A stretch of 64,000 nt of DNA, from NCBI GenBank assembly GCA_905250115.1, contig CAJNOI010000056.1, forward strand, positions 1 through 64,000. Reading direction: 5' to 3'. Positions 30,490 through 43,889 of this stretch are shown here, piece by piece. Source of the DNA: Adineta steineri (Eukaryota > Rotifera > Eurotatoria > Adinetida > Adinetidae). A program made the translations under genes and the position numbers. Within the stretch, counting starts at the first letter, position 1. Each line of letters starts with the position of its first letter. The notes under the pieces are model-generated. The model saw only the letters and a list, made by a program, of their open reading frames with translations, ran no database searches and had not been told where the DNA came from.

Positions 30490-32501
30490 TTACAACCAAA
30501 TTTCAAGCATATGAGGTTTGTGTCTGTATTCATATGAACGAATCATTCGTGGTTGTCGAAATGAAGAGATAACCGACCATTGTGAAGCTAATTCAGATAA
30601 ATTATATTTTTGTTTTTGAAATGCTGAAAATTTAGGACAGTGTAAGTTGAAACGATTGAGTTTTGAAAATCGATCGAACATTTTACCAATTCCACGAACT
30701 AAATTATGAGCAGTAAGCCAAGAACTTGGATGTGCATTAACTTTCAAAGTCAATTGTTTCAAACAAGGTGATGATGATGATGGATGTGAGAAAAGTTTAT
30801 CAACAATATTAACCAAACGACGAAGTGAACAATTCTCTTGTTCTCCTGTAAATGAAAGTATTTCAAGTTGAGATGAAAGTAAAATACCAAGTTCATTATT
30901 CGATGCTAATACACGACCAAAATCCACATCTGATTTAATATGAAGTTCACGAAAATATGGTGAACGATGAGCAATATGTAATAAATAAGGAATATTTTCT
31001 CCAACGATACCACTAAAACAATCTGAAAACAAACAACAACAACATAAAATACAATAACTTACTCATTATCGGGAAGATCACCTTCGAGATTTAGTTTTTT
31101 CAAATGATGCCAACAAGATACTGCTTTTGTACGTTGAATCAATTCATCACGCATATATTCCATTTCATAAATATCCATCTATCATATGTTAGAAAAATTT
31201 CTTTTTAAAACTAAATCTTTCTACTTACTTCTTTACAATTTTCATCCACTGTATCATTATGTACTAAATTACTACTTCTACTTTCATCATCTCCTTTTGA
31301 AATACTTTCATTTATTTTCATTTGTTTGACAAGTGACATTGATGGATAAAAGATTTTCAAGATTCGTGACTTCTTTAAAGATTCATCTCCAATTGCTTGA
31401 ATATAATCATCAAGAAGATCATTGAGACTTTCTTCACAGCCAGGAAGCCATCTCATTTTGATTCTCATTTGAAAGTTGAATTGTTTTAATTTTGTTAATA
31501 ATAACCATCGTCGAAGTTCATCAACTCGAGGAACATCACTAACAAAAACATTTGAAATCATAAATCCATGAATAACTAAATCTTCAAGTTGACTTGCACG
31601 TTGGAGTTCTTCAAGATATTTAAATATCCAACCAACACCTTCATGTAATTCAATTTTTATATAACGAAGTTCAGGTACATAAATTTGTTTCAATGCTTCA
31701 GGATCAATCACTTTTTCATCATGTGGATCATGTGCTCTACAAACAATTTTCATTTAAAAAACTATCATTTATAACAAACAAACAAAAGGTATTTACGCAT
31801 AGAAAGTAACATGTAAACGACATAACTTTGGTAGATGACCTTGATCGAGAAGTTCAACTAATAAATTTCGTGAACATTGTTTTATTATTAATGTATGTAA
31901 ATTTTCATGTATAACAAATTGAGGACGAGCTCGTTCAAGACCAATGAGATAAGTATTACTGTAAATACAATTCATACGTAAATAAAGTGAACGTAATCTG
32001 GGTAATTCAGTAAGTATTGGAACAACAAAAGCAAAATCAGCAACTATTTTATATTCCGAATAATGATAACAATCAAAAGCAAAATTAAGAGAAAGTGAAT
32101 TGAACATGAGAGAAAATTGTTGTATCATATAATAAAACTCCAAATAAACCAAGAGGAAGATCATCAATCGTTATTGCTTTCAATGAAAACCAACTTAATT
32201 TATTAATTGGTATTTCATTTCGAAAGAATTCAACTGCATGTGGTGAATATCGTTCACTTAAATGAAGATAAACTATTTGAGAAGTATGTTTTGGTATGAT
32301 TGAAGTTAAATAATCATAATAAACATCAAAATTCATGTACCGATTATCCGGTAAACATAAAGGTTGGAAGTTAACAATCGACGTTAATCGTCGATTCAAT
32401 TCTTTGAAAGAATAAAGTAATTCATGAGGAGCTAAATATTCAAATAGAAATTCAATAAGTTCGTTGGCTAAATCTTCGAATTGTAATCGATATCTTTTCA
32501 T
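30490..32501 (-). CDS. F-box / leucine-rich repeat protein, four exons
   Basis: Exons 32501-31797, 31736-31229, 31178-31063 and 31012-30490 join in phase (introns 50-60 nt) to about 616 aa, provided one extra base near 32100-32130 is skipped. The start FEDLANELIEFLFEYLAPHELLYSF is a clear F-box. Leucine-rich strands follow (ELPRLRSLYLRMNC, NLHTLIIKQC, LPKLCRLHVTF, CLKQLTLKV). The last intron uses the second of two AGs (TTTTAG at 31013); the first would run into a stop. Likely an SCF substrate receptor. The frame change inside exon 1 is the only damage, so assembly error or recent decay are both possible. Confidence 0.7.
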
Positions 32502-32925
32502 TCTAAAATAGAATTTAACTAATAATTCATATAACAAATTTTTAAACAAAGATGAACATCAAAAATGGATAGATCGCGCGAGCAAATTGTCTTGCGATGT
32601 ATACAATTCTATATGCACTTGTTTCTTAATATTATACAAAATGAAATCGATCGAAATTCAAATGTGATATCAGTAGGTGTGAAGAACTAAGGACTCATTG
32701 TGATATAAAATCTTGAGGGTGTGAGTGAAGATGTTGAGAGAGAGAAGAATATCACCCACACCCTTGTTAAAATCCTGATTGCATTATTTCATTGCACGAT
32801 AATATATACCATAATATCGATATTCTTTTAGAGCACTGTAATAAGACAAAACACCAGCAAATTTGTGCAAAAGTTCTATTGATTATTTTATACAATTGGA
32901 TTTCGACTGTGTAAACTTGTATTAA
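32502..32925. other. Intergenic, with paired telomere-like motifs
   Basis: CTTGAGGGTGTGAGTG at 32712-32727 faces CACCCACACCCTTG at about 32753-32766, a near-perfect hairpin with a loop of about 30 nt. It lies 160-215 nt beyond the stop of the frame at 32926. Confidence 0.45.
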
Positions 32926-33200
32926 TTACTTAGGAGCTTGTGTTTGTTGAGGATTCTCAAGATAATATTGTAACGTATGTTTACTTGAAGTATCACAAAA
33001 TCTGACGTCTTCAATAACACGATTGATTTTATCGATTGATAGTGTTTCAAGCATATTATCAGTTTGACATAATTTACAAAGAACTTTTCGATTTTTAATC
33101 TTGAAAATCAAACAATCATCACTATCTAATTCATGAAATTTTCAGCTGATTTTCTTCTCCTTTTTTCCACTTTCGCTTTTACGAAATTTCTCCAATTATG
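32926..33200 (-). pseudogene. Unrecognised gene remnant with CKLC motif
   Basis: A minus frame reads SDDCLIFKIKNRKVLCKLC and continues to QQTQAPK. Upstream, in the same frame, a single stop near 33140 separates it from a basic coiled stretch (LEKFRKSESGKKEKK). The C-x2-C could be half of a zinc finger. I cannot name a family. It may be a broken small gene or the last exon of something longer. Confidence 0.3.
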
Positions 33201-33717
33201 ATTGCATATTTTCTGTATTGATCTCTACAGTATTTTCAAGTACTGCAAATTAAATTAGTCAAATATAGGGTATTGATGATTATCTTTTCTTTATTCACAC
33301 TCACACGCAAACAATATTAATTTGTGTCTTGTGATTCACTTTCTATGTAGGCTTTTTTAATCATCTCATAATATTAGTATTGACGAGAGAGTGAATAATA
33401 CGTTTTTAATCTTATATATTTCGAAGCGTAAATATCATAACATATGTAGATTTACCTTTCTAATCCTGTTATTATTTTTCTTCGTGTACTTTAAACGAGC
33501 ATAAACAAGTAACTGATTATTTTATTATGTTATTTTAAATTGAAAACCGAGCTGATGATCTTTATCGTAATCCTTTTTCTCTATTTATCTATTTATCACA
33601 ACACTCACCTTATTTTGTAACTTTTAGAAGAAGAAAAGAAAAGATTTAAATGTTTTGAATTTGACAATTTATTCTTCAGTATTATTTTGTTAATATTATA
33701 TATCATACAAACGAAAC
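33201..33717. other. Intergenic region
   Basis: AT-rich promoter-side spacer of the chitin-binding gene. Nothing specific recognised. Confidence 0.35.
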
Positions 33718-35314
33718 ATGTCTCTTGAAATGAAACAAATATTTGTCATCGGTAATTTGTCTTTGCTCTTTCTATCCTCTTTTTATTTTGTTCATATTTG
33801 ATTAGCTATTACAACATTTATATTGATATCATCAACTCTAAATCAACAACTTCTAACAAATCTTCCATTCGAATGTCGAGGTCGTTTAGATGGTTTTTGG
33901 CGTGATTTGAGATATTGTGATGTGTTTCATTCATGTGTTGGCGGCATACAAAAGCTATCATACGGATGTCCTCAAGTGGGAGAACGATTCTATTTCGATG
34001 ATGCAACTCAGAGGTAAGTTTTTCTACAATTGTCTCTCATATTTCTCGTTTATCTTGTTTATCTAGATGTGAATTTGCTTCTCAAAATGCAGCCGGTTGT
34101 CAAATGAATCAGTATTATGGTCCTATTGCCAGTACACCAACATTTTCTGGGTCACAACTGAGCACACAAGGTAAATTGAACAAATTCTTATTCTTGTAAC
34201 TTTTGATAATGTGTTAAATGCACATTCTTTTTTTCTTCTAAAGCTCCTACTGAACCATGGAAAATTTTTGTTCAATCCCGAGAACAATTTAGCTGCGCAA
34301 GTAAAGACCAGATATATATGATATGTCTTGTTGATTTTAAAAGTTTTTCTTGATCTAGATCGACAGGATGGATTTTACGCTAGTCGATGGTGTAACGTTT
34401 TCTATCGTTGCTTTAGTGGCGTTTCCAATTCATTTATTTGTCCAGCCCAACGAGGTGGTGGACGTTTATGGTGGATTCAACATGGTTCACAACAAGCTGT
34501 ATCAGAAGCATCAGCTACATGTATTTTTCCATGTGATACTGGCAAACAATGTTCAAGTCCTGGTGGAATTATAGTAGAAAATGGAAATCAAATCAGTGAA
34601 AGTCAACAAGAAGCTGAAACTGCGTATAGACTATCTCCATGTTCAAATCAAACTTCACCAATAAATACAGGTGGTGTAGGAGGAACTCAGACAGGTTCAG
34701 GTGTCACTCAACCAGGTGAGAAATAACGATGAATTATTTCTTTAATTTTTGTTATTAATAAAATCAACTATTAAATATTCTGTTAATATAGGACAACAGC
34801 CTGGTTCCAGTACAGGAGTTGGAACAGGTCAACCAGGAACAGGAAACCAGGGTGGCTCACCCAGTACAGGAGGTAAGCTACTTTTACTTCACTTCTTCTA
34901 AGATAAACTACATAGTCAATCGAAAAATCATTGTCGAGTTATATGTCACACTCATCGAAAATTAAGAAGAGAAAAGTGAATCGATGTAAATTGTTTATTT
35001 TATTTTAAGTTTCGTTCACAGTTGATTCGAATGTGAATTGCAATGGTCAACCTGACGGTGTATTCTTATCTAGTCCTTATTGCAATGTCTTTCATCGATG
35101 TATATTTGGTAGTAGATTTGATTTTCGTTGTGCTCGTGGAAATAATGTTTCCTATGATTTATGGTGGAATCAACAGACTAATGTATGTGATTGGCCATGT
35201 CGTGTACAATGTACTAATCAACTATTTGGATCGACGACATCGACACAACAAGTTCAAAGTGAAAGTTTAGCTTTTTTTAATAACGATTGTCGAGCCTATC
35301 CACGTATTTTTTAA
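33718..35314 (+). CDS. Secreted chitin-binding protein, three peritrophin-A-like domains
   Basis: Seven exons starting with ATG at 33718 join in frame; introns carry GTAAGT-like donors (for example 34014). The hydrophobic start (FVIAITTFILISS, created by the first splice) is a signal peptide. Three peritrophin-A/CBM14-like units follow. The first is CRGRLDGFWRDLRYCDVFHSC with later CEFASQNAAGC. The second is DGFYASRWCNVFYRCF to CIFPC. The third is CNGQPDGVFLSSPYCNVFHRC to CDWPC. Between units 2 and 3 is a Gly/Thr/Gln-rich linker (TGGVGGTQTGSG type). Such proteins bind chitin in cuticle, egg shell or feeding apparatus; rotifer trophi and egg shells contain chitin. No catalytic domain is present. 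Confidence 0.8.
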
Positions 35315-36087
35315 TTTTTAATAAATAATCAAATCTCTAATTGATCATACAACAAGAATAACTTTTTTAATTTGACTATGAAAATTTCCATTAGATTTAT
35401 TAATCTTGAAGAAAAGCTTAGTTTAAGTCACGTAATGAAGTGACAATTTCATTTCAATAGAGTTCAACGAGTTTTTGTAAGAGTGATGATGAAATATAAA
35501 TCTCATATTCTATGAACGGATGCCTTTAAGATTCTAATTCATTAAAATCTCGTAGTATTATAATATATTCTAAGAAAACATTATAGAATAATGTATCATA
35601 TTAATACTATATACACATGGCATACTCACGTTTTGTTAATATACTTAGTAAATAGGAACAAATAAGAAATAAAATTCTAGTGAAAGTTTTGATTATTAAG
35701 TAATAAGAATAAAATATCTCGAAAACAAATATGAAAATATTTTGTATAAAATCAAAATTGATTTCTTCGGAGTGTCAACTAGAGTTGTCTAGATATGATC
35801 AAGTTGGAAAGGTTTGTGAAAGAATAATTAAGAACATAATCTTATATTTTCCTTGTGACTACATAAAAATTCTATTATGAACTAAAATGAGTGACGCATT
35901 TCAATGAGTTAGTTAATATTTAAAAATTTGTGAATTCTTCTGTTCGGTTTTAAACAAAGCTTATTTATTAATTATAACAGAAATACATTGACGTCAGTAA
36001 AATAATAAAGCAACAACAAATATGTTTTTTTTTTTGCAATGAAGAACAACAAGAAAATGTTAGACATTATTTCTAAAATGTAAATAA
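35315..36087. other. Intergenic between convergent genes
   Basis: AT-rich; AATAAATAATCAAA just after the stop may serve polyadenylation. No gene seen. Confidence 0.4.
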
Positions 36088-37026
36088 TTAACGACATTTG
36101 AAAATACGTTTTAGTTCTGCACGAAAATTCTTTGATACGATCATATTTGTATAACAAGCAACACTTGAATCAATAAATCCTATAAAATATGTTAGATTGG
36201 CAATAAATTGTTCAGTAGATATTCGGTCAGCACTCTTTATTTGATTTACAGTGATTTGATCATAGATGAGAACTATTGTAGATGGAAATCTTGCGATAAG
36301 ATAAATAATAATTTCTACAATTAACATTCGAATAAGTTGACGATCTTTTGAATGAACTGTAAATGATCTACCCACTGTCATTGTATTAAGTGTTGACGAA
36401 TGAGAATGATTTATTGGACGATGGACTTGACGAATATTTTTCACTGTTAAAAATCCAAATATTGTCATTAATAGTGGAGGAAGAATTCCAACACCAAAAA
36501 GAGAATAATAAGTTATAAATACTGTATATGCACCCGGTTGAAAATAACAAATAAAATATTCTGGTGCAATTTCAATAATTTTTATATAAATTAATGCATG
36601 AATTTGAAATAATGTCCAAAACAAAGCTAAACTAATCAGACACATAATAGCTAAACGACGTGTACTTTTTCGTCGTGTTACTGCATTTCTTGAAGTAACC
36701 AATGTTCGATCAATTGATGCTACAATAAGATAGGTTGGTCCTAAAATACTAAGAATTAAACCTAAATAGTAAAAAGAACGACAGAAAACGAGATTAGTTG
36801 ATCCAATATTAATGTTGAAACCATTTTGAATTATTGTTAATAATAAACTTAAATACAAATAGAGTAAATCAATAATACTCATAGCTATGAAACAAATTGC
36901 ACATGGATTTTTTCGTAGAGTATTACTTGTAAATACTAATAAATTCAATATGGAACTAACACTACCCAAAGTTAATAATGTTAAACCACCGTATCGATAT
37001 ATTAATGTTAATGTTAATGTTGACAT
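36088..37026 (-). CDS. Rhodopsin-like GPCR (orphan, FMRFamide-receptor-like family)
   Basis: A single exon encodes 312 aa with seven hydrophobic segments. TM1-TM2 carry LVFTSNTLRKNPCAICFIAMSIIDLLYL, with the LRKNP turn typical of this family. The DRY equivalent is VASIDRTLVTSRNA after TM3, and loop 3 follows VKNIRQVHRP. TM7 runs through FIGFIDSSVACYTNMIVSKNFRAELKRIF. Length and layout are complete with no breaks. Its TM5/loop and tail resemble the dead copy at 8290-9115. Ligand unknown. Confidence 0.8.
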   Translation of the reverse strand: MSTLTLTLIYRYGGLTLLTLGSVSSILNLLVFTSNTLRKNPCAICFIAMSIIDLLYLYLSLLLTIIQNGFNINIGSTNLVFCRSFYYLGLILSILGPTYLIVASIDRTLVTSRNAVTRRKSTRRLAIMCLISLALFWTLFQIHALIYIKIIEIAPEYFICYFQPGAYTVFITYYSLFGVGILPPLLMTIFGFLTVKNIRQVHRPINHSHSSTLNTMTVGRSFTVHSKDRQLIRMLIVEIIIYLIARFPSTIVLIYDQITVNQIKSADRISTEQFIANLTYFIGFIDSSVACYTNMIVSKNFRAELKRIFKCR

Positions 37027-40000
37027 TGTTTATTCAATTAACAATTTCACAAATAAATCAACTCTTCAAATAGAAATTAGATTTATTCGAGATTTTATGA
37101 AAAATAATAATAATCAGATTAACTTCAAATGTCAAAAAATAAGAAAGTGACAGGCAAACTATTTTTATGACGTTCGACATACTTCAGAAAGAAGAAGGAT
37201 TAAAGATTTCTTCTTAACATTATTTCTAATACTCTTTTCATCCATAAAAAGCACTTTCTAGAAAAAAAACAAACACGAAACAATATAATGACACATTAAA
37301 ATTCTAATGATGTGATCGCGGTATAAGAATTGCTCTTTAAAAGTTCATATTGAACGAATAAAAAATAAGTTGACTTTTATGATTTCATTTCAATTATGGC
37401 ATCTCTTCAACTTTCATCAATTATCAATTCCTGACAAACTCATTCACTGCATTTCTTTAGTTGGTCTAACAAAATACTTTCTTTTCATTGTAAAACGCAT
37501 ATTAAAATCTATACTTTCTCAAGGATATGAACATGATCTCGATTGAAAAATTTAACATTTTTCGTGTCAAAGTATAAAATATGTAAATTGACTCGATCGT
37601 TCTTAACCGATACTTATCCACATTAGAATATGTTTCTATGAATTTTTTAAGAGTGATTTGATGTGGATTCTATTATGTAACAAAATAGATATATATTAAC
37701 AAGACTATTCAACTTATCTTAATGAAATAAATCAGCAATCTATCCTCTTAAAACAAGTCTATCGATGAGATATATAGACATTTTCTCAAAAATACTCTTC
37801 TTACCTATTTCAAAATAAAAACAAGACAGACTCTAATCTAATTAGAGTTTATTCACAAACTCGTATTTTAAAATCGAAGAATTTTATAAAAAAAAAAGGA
37901 GAAAAATAATAGTCATGCACTCATTCATCCTCAGTTACTTTTTGTTTCTGTCATTAACGTGTGTTGTCTAAGAAAGAAAAGGAAATGTACTTTCACAAGA
38001 TTTCTAGGAAATAGATAATATTATTTTAATATAAGAATAAACAAGATTATGTTTGTATCGAAAACAAAAACAGATTTTTATTTGATTTTTTGTAAATATT
38101 TCTGTGAGAAACAAAGTTGTTGTTTTGAAGAAATCTTTTTATCTTTGATTAATTCATTAATTAATATATTTCAAATTCTATTTTGAAATTTCTCTCAAAT
38201 AACTAAATGGAAAAAGAATAAGAAAAAAACGACGAGTAGGTTGTTCAGTAGGAAATTAAAATATGTTAGAAACTAATTATATTCTTGTTTACATAATCAA
38301 TTATAAAACTGACATCAATAATCATATTAAGAAAGATAGATTCACAAGATTGTTTACAATCATTCGATTTAATAAATAAAGAAAAAATTTATCTGAAAGA
38401 AAAACTAGGAAGATCACAACTAATGAAATGTCATTCTCCAAAATTTTATCATTATCAAAGGTAAAGTATAGTATAAACATGAAAGAATAAACAAATCTTT
38501 TATTTTTATAAATAAATTTCCAAATTTTTCTTAGTCTTATTTTTTAAATATCTTCTTCTAACAAATCCATGTCTTACTTATTTCTTTTTGCCTAGATGAA
38601 CAGCTATTTTTATCTCTTTCTTCCTATGTATGGATGTCTGACCGATATATATAGAAATATATTTGTGTAGACCGCTTTTGATGTATTCGTCACATATTAT
38701 TACTGTCTATTTATTAAAACTTTGTCAAGTGTGTGATCTTCGAATAAAATGAAGAGACTTCTAACAAACACATTTAATGATAATGTTCAACATCCGACTT
38801 AATATTAGTTTATTTTAGAGCATAGTGACAGAGAGAAAAACAAACGATATGTTTATTAGAATAACACAAGTAGATAGATACTATTTTTAATTCACATTTT
38901 AAATAAAGAATTCTACTAAATTTGTCATTTCCAGTATACACTGCTAATCTCATCATAATGACAAGACGACAACTTATTTTTGGAACATATTATAAATATC
39001 TATGAATTTACATAAATCTCATTATTGACTAGTCTAATACAAAAGAATAATGATGTTTTCCAAAATACTTTTTTTTTGAATATTATTCTTATAGTCTCAG
39101 TCTTTGTTTACAGTTGATTTGAAAGCGATAATGGAGAATTTTTCCATGATTATATTTATCTATGATGTTTCGAATTGATTCAATAATTAAAATAAATAAT
39201 AAAAATAGAAAAGTCTATTACATGATAAACTTAAAAGTTTTCATTTTCATTTTTTCTTATCGTTTAAAAATCTTATTTCATTAATTGTATAGATGACTCA
39301 CTCTGATTTTGTTTTGTATTGCTAAACCCTCAACGAAAACGTCGATAAGACCTTCGAAATACCTTAGTTTGTAAAGAACATGTCAAAGAATAAAAATTTC
39401 GATTCAAAAAAATTCTATAATTAAAAATAAATTATTGGAAAAAAATAAAGTTGACTCCAATGCCGTTCACTAACTCACACCCTTCATCATCATCTAAACG
39501 AAGATCATCCAGAATTCGATGTTTACTTTTATACCATAACAAATTCTTCTTGATATTGAGAAGAAAGACCATTTATCAAGTGTATTCAATGTTTTTTGTT
39601 GAATACGACCAACAAGAGAAATCATAATTGAATCTTTGTTCATTCTACACATGGTTTTATTTTAAGCTTTAATATCTTTTCAATATCATTGCAATGTATA
39701 ATGCCCAATGATGAACATCGCATAACAGCTCCATTTGATGCGATTTGTAGGTCTATAATTTTCTCTATGTTTATGACTATGCTAACAATCGTGTCTAAAG
39801 TTTTAAACTCATATAATTAATGTTTAAATTTCTTAGATTTTAAATAATTATGCGTATAACTATAATTTCTATTTTAGATGAATCTATCTTTAAAATATCT
39901 TTTTTATACATCACGTTTATCCTCAAAATTCTTATTTTTAGTTTAAAATTGAGTTGTGTTGTGTTTGTTATTTTAAAAATGATTTATGAAAGAACAGAGA

Positions 40001-40341
40001 AAGAGTGATCAATAACATATGTATTAAAACTTGTCACATTTTACGCACATAAAAAAAAGAAAAATTTCATTCTCTCGCACTTTTTAATAATGTATTGATT
40101 ATTTATTTCAAAATTTTCTTCGTCTTTTACAGATTTTTAAGAGAAAAAAAACTTATTTCTAATAGAAAATCTCAATATTGATATTCTTAAAAGAAACGTT
40201 TAAATTTTAATAAAACGAATAAGAAAAAATGTAAATAAATTGAATATTTCTATTCTATTTTAGATATATAAAATTCGTTTTTTACAATTCAATAATATAT
40301 TTTATTTATCTTTACATTTAAATTAAAACAAGATTGATAGA
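37027..40341. other. 3.3-kb intergenic region
   Basis: Very AT-rich, with long poly-A/T runs and no supported coding frame on either strand. One partial telomere-like ACTCACACCC occurs at 39474-39483. It may hold regulatory DNA for the divergent flanking genes (GPCR and PHM). Confidence 0.45.
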
Positions 40342-42327
40342 ATGAATAAATTTCATGTTGAATTCTTAATCGTTTTTATTCTTGTTATTATTGTAAAATT
40401 GAATAATTCAATTAGTAATAATATTGTGAATAAAAATGAGATTTTTCTTGTAAATATAACAATGAACAATTATGAAACAACAAAGGTTTTGTAGAATTAA
40501 TATAAGAAATTCTTCTTTTTATTGTATTTTATTGTATTTTATTTTGAAAAGGAAGATGAATATGTTTCTATTCAATATAAATTATCTGATGAAGAATTGT
40601 TAATTGGTAATATGACAAAATATATTCTTATTAATAAAAAGAAATAATTTGAAATAAATTTAGTTGGATTTATTCCATTAATTAATATGACAAATGCTCA
40701 TCATATGCTTACATATATTTGTGAACAACCAGCTGAAAAGAAATTATTTTGGTTTTAATTTTATTTAAAATATTTATTTTTACATAGATTTTCTTTTTAT
40801 TTTATCTTAGGTCTGGAAATACAATATGTAATGGTGAACAAACGATTATTCATGGATGGTCGAAAAATGCACCTCCATTCATATTACCTAAAGGTTTATT
40901 AAAAACAAAATAATATAAAATCTATATATTTTTTTTAGATGTTGGCTTTGCTGTTGGACGTAATACTCCATATAAATATATTGTTGTTAATATTCATTAT
41001 TTTTCTTTATTAAAAAATGATTATTCGGGAAATCAATTAATTCTTACTCATAAATCGTATTGAAATTATTTAAATAAAATAAAAAAAAGAAAAGAAATTT
41101 CGTATTTTAGACGAAAATCTCATGCCGGTGTTATTTTATCTGGAACAAATCAAATTTATTTAAAAGAAAACACACAAAGTAAAAAGAAAAGAATTAGAAG
41201 AGATTCTGTCTATATTCTTTATTTTTCAAAAGCTATTCGAACACCTTTTTCATGTCAATATAAAGGACCAACTATTTCCATTTTTGCTGTTTCTGTTCAT
41301 ACTCATCAATGGGGTTAGAATTTGTTTTTTATTCTAAAATTTTAATTATTTATTTGTAATAGGACGAGTCAATTCATTATATCGAGTACATGATTATGAA
41401 ACATCTTTAATTATTAAAATGAATCCTCAAAATCCTCAATCATTTTATCGACTTTTATTACCAATTGAAATTAAAAATAATGATTATATTATGGGACAAT
41501 GTGTTTTTGATAATAATCTTAATAAGACTATTCATATTGGGTTAGTTACTCCTTCGTTTTTTTATTCATTAAATATTTAATAGAATTCGACACTCATAAG
41601 AATTACTTCAAATCAAAAGATCTGTATTCTCTAATGAGAAAAGATTTTCATTCGTTAAATTTATAGGAGTTTAAATTGATAAGTTTATAGATAAATAATT
41701 GATTTAAATCTTAGAGAAACCCATAATGATGAAATGTGTAATATCTATGCAATGTATTCATATAATCCATCACAAAAATCAATTAATAATCCACCTCCAT
41801 TTCCATTATGTTGGGATAATGCAGTTACTCAAATGGCCAAGTAACGTTTTTTTTTATTTATTTTTTAATAAAAACAAAATCTTAATATTTAGTCTTATAC
41901 CTGACGATAGTGTCATACCTCCACTTCAATTAAATTATATTAATCAAACAATTGATGATGAGCAATATATTAGTCATATTAAACATTCAATGAATTCATC
42001 TCGAGGTATTTTTAATTGATAAGATATCTCTCTCATTATTTCTTTCTTTTTAGATCTTCCAATAATAATATTTAATCAACAAAATTATTTCATTATTATC
42101 ATTACTATTCTTATTTCATTTCTTATTCTTCTTATCATTGGACGTTGTATGGGTATAATAACATGAATTTTAGAAGAAGAAAAATAATCTATCTACATAT
42201 TCTTTTTTTTTCTTCAGGTAATCTTCAGTATTTTAGTTATATGAGACATGGTGATATCATCAATCGACGAAAAGGTTTTCAAATATTAAAACAATCTTCT
42301 GATCAAGAAAATGATTTATTAGATTAA
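40342..42327 (+). CDS. Peptidylglycine alpha-hydroxylating monooxygenase-like (PHM), membrane-anchored
   Basis: Twelve short exons join in frame with tiny introns, from ATG at 40342 to TAA at 42327. The product has a signal peptide (FLIVFILVIIV) and the copper type II monooxygenase fold. All PHM copper ligands appear: MTNAHHMLTYIC (two CuA His), VVNIHYF (third CuA His), VHTHQWG (two CuB His), and the Met in NDEMCNIY. The conserved ICNGEQTIIHGWSKNAPPFILP and VGFAVGR segments are also present. Near the C-terminus one membrane segment (FIIIITILISFLILLIIG) precedes a short cytoplasmic tail. No lyase (PAL) half is present, so it would perform only the hydroxylation step of peptide C-terminal amidation, or be a related monooxygenase. 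The GPCR neighbours look like peptide receptors, but linkage is not evidence of joint function. Confidence 0.8.
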
Positions 42328-42889
42328 AATTTAACTCATCAAACAAAATAATCTCTTAAACAAAACTTGTCGAATTTATTCAAATAAAACTCTCAATTCA
42401 AAAGATATTAATTACTTTCGCCAGATTCTCTTCGAGATCGAAAGTGAGTGTTCAATAATGAAAAAAATTTATTGAAATACAAACTAATAAAAGTAGAAAG
42501 TACATTTTTTTTATTTTATTTTCAAAACGACACTAGCTAATTATAATGTACGAATAATATTAATGATCGATACTTGTAAATTGAACAGGATTAAATTTGT
42601 TTCATAAAATTGAAAATACGTTTTTCCAGTGTGTAATAGTATAATTGTTATTAAAGATTTAGATAATTATTATTATGATGTTTACATTCATATCTTGATC
42701 AAGTTTTTATTGTACGCATTTGTAATAAGTAGAAATCAAGATTTGTATTAAGAAAATCACTCGGAAAATTCAAGAGAAATTAACATGTGAAAGTAAATTG
42801 AATTCAAATGTTAAAAAATAATATTAGTTCGAGTTGTGTTAAAAGATGAGTGAATATTGTCGATATTCTAATATATAAATTTAAATTAT
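42328..42889. other. Intergenic between convergent genes
   Basis: AT-rich, no gene seen. Confidence 0.4.
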
Positions 42890-43889
42890 TTATAGAATAG
42901 TTGTAATATATCTTTGTTGATTTTGATTTTGATTTGGTAATGTTCTATTTATTGGTATGACACGATTGTGTCGAAAATATTTAAAAACAATTTTCTTCAA
43001 TTGTGGTGTTAAAATAATCATTGTTATTGTTAATATCATCATTGATAAAGTAACAGAAAACCATAAAATACGATAGAAAAGTGGATGTAATTTACCTGTT
43101 ATATAAAATCTAATCATAAGAATTATTGTTGGTAATCCAATAATTATTAATAAACTAACAATTATAAAAATACGTCGAATAACAATTAAATCTTGTTGTT
43201 GACGTTTTTTTAGTCAACCATGTTAAATTATTTGATTGTTGACGAATAAATATTGTAATTCGTAAATAAACTAACATTAAAAGACATAAAGGAATACCAT
43301 ATGTATTAAATGAAACCCAAAGTGATAGACGAAGATTTGTATAATCTATGAAACAATAATATTCTTTTGTTAAATAAACAATATCATGCCAGACAAATGC
43401 TGGAGAATAAAGAATACAAATTAAAATAATTTCAATAGGAGATAAAATTATATGAATCCATGATAATTGAATCCATTCATATGTTGAATATACAATTCGG
43501 CAAAGACGAAACAAAGCCTAAGATATATATTTATAGAAATATTTAAATTAAATCAATAGAATTACCTGATTGAAGAAAACATAATATAAAGAATTAATAG
43601 AAACGATGACAAAATATCCTGCAAGTATACATGAAAATGAATTAAAATTTTGTTCGTTTAAGTCACCTAACATTGTTTGAATATTAAATGAAACTGAAAT
43701 TGTTGTAAATATCAATAATAATATATACATATTAATACCATGAATAATTGTCATTTTGTCTTCTTGTTTTATACGATTATGAAATAAATAATAAAAAATT
43801 AACATTAAAATCATTAGTATCATCATCCATGTACATATACCAATCACAAGTGTTATACAATTAAGTAGAAATTCAACCGTATTAATCAT
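42890..43889 (-). CDS. Rhodopsin-like GPCR, divergent family
   Basis: Two exons (43889-43566, 43517-42890; intron 48 nt) give about 316 aa if one extra T is skipped in a run of seven (43205-43211). With that, loop 3 reads TKKRQQQDLIVIRRIF and leads straight into TM6 (IIVSLLIIIGLPTIILMI) and TM7 (ILWFSVTLSMMILTITMIILTPQLKKI). TM3 ends in NSLYYVFFNQALFRLCRIV, so there is no canonical DRY. The conserved TPQLKKI tail is typical of one bdelloid GPCR group. The single homopolymer change is the only defect, so assembly error is likely. Ligand unknown. Confidence 0.65.
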
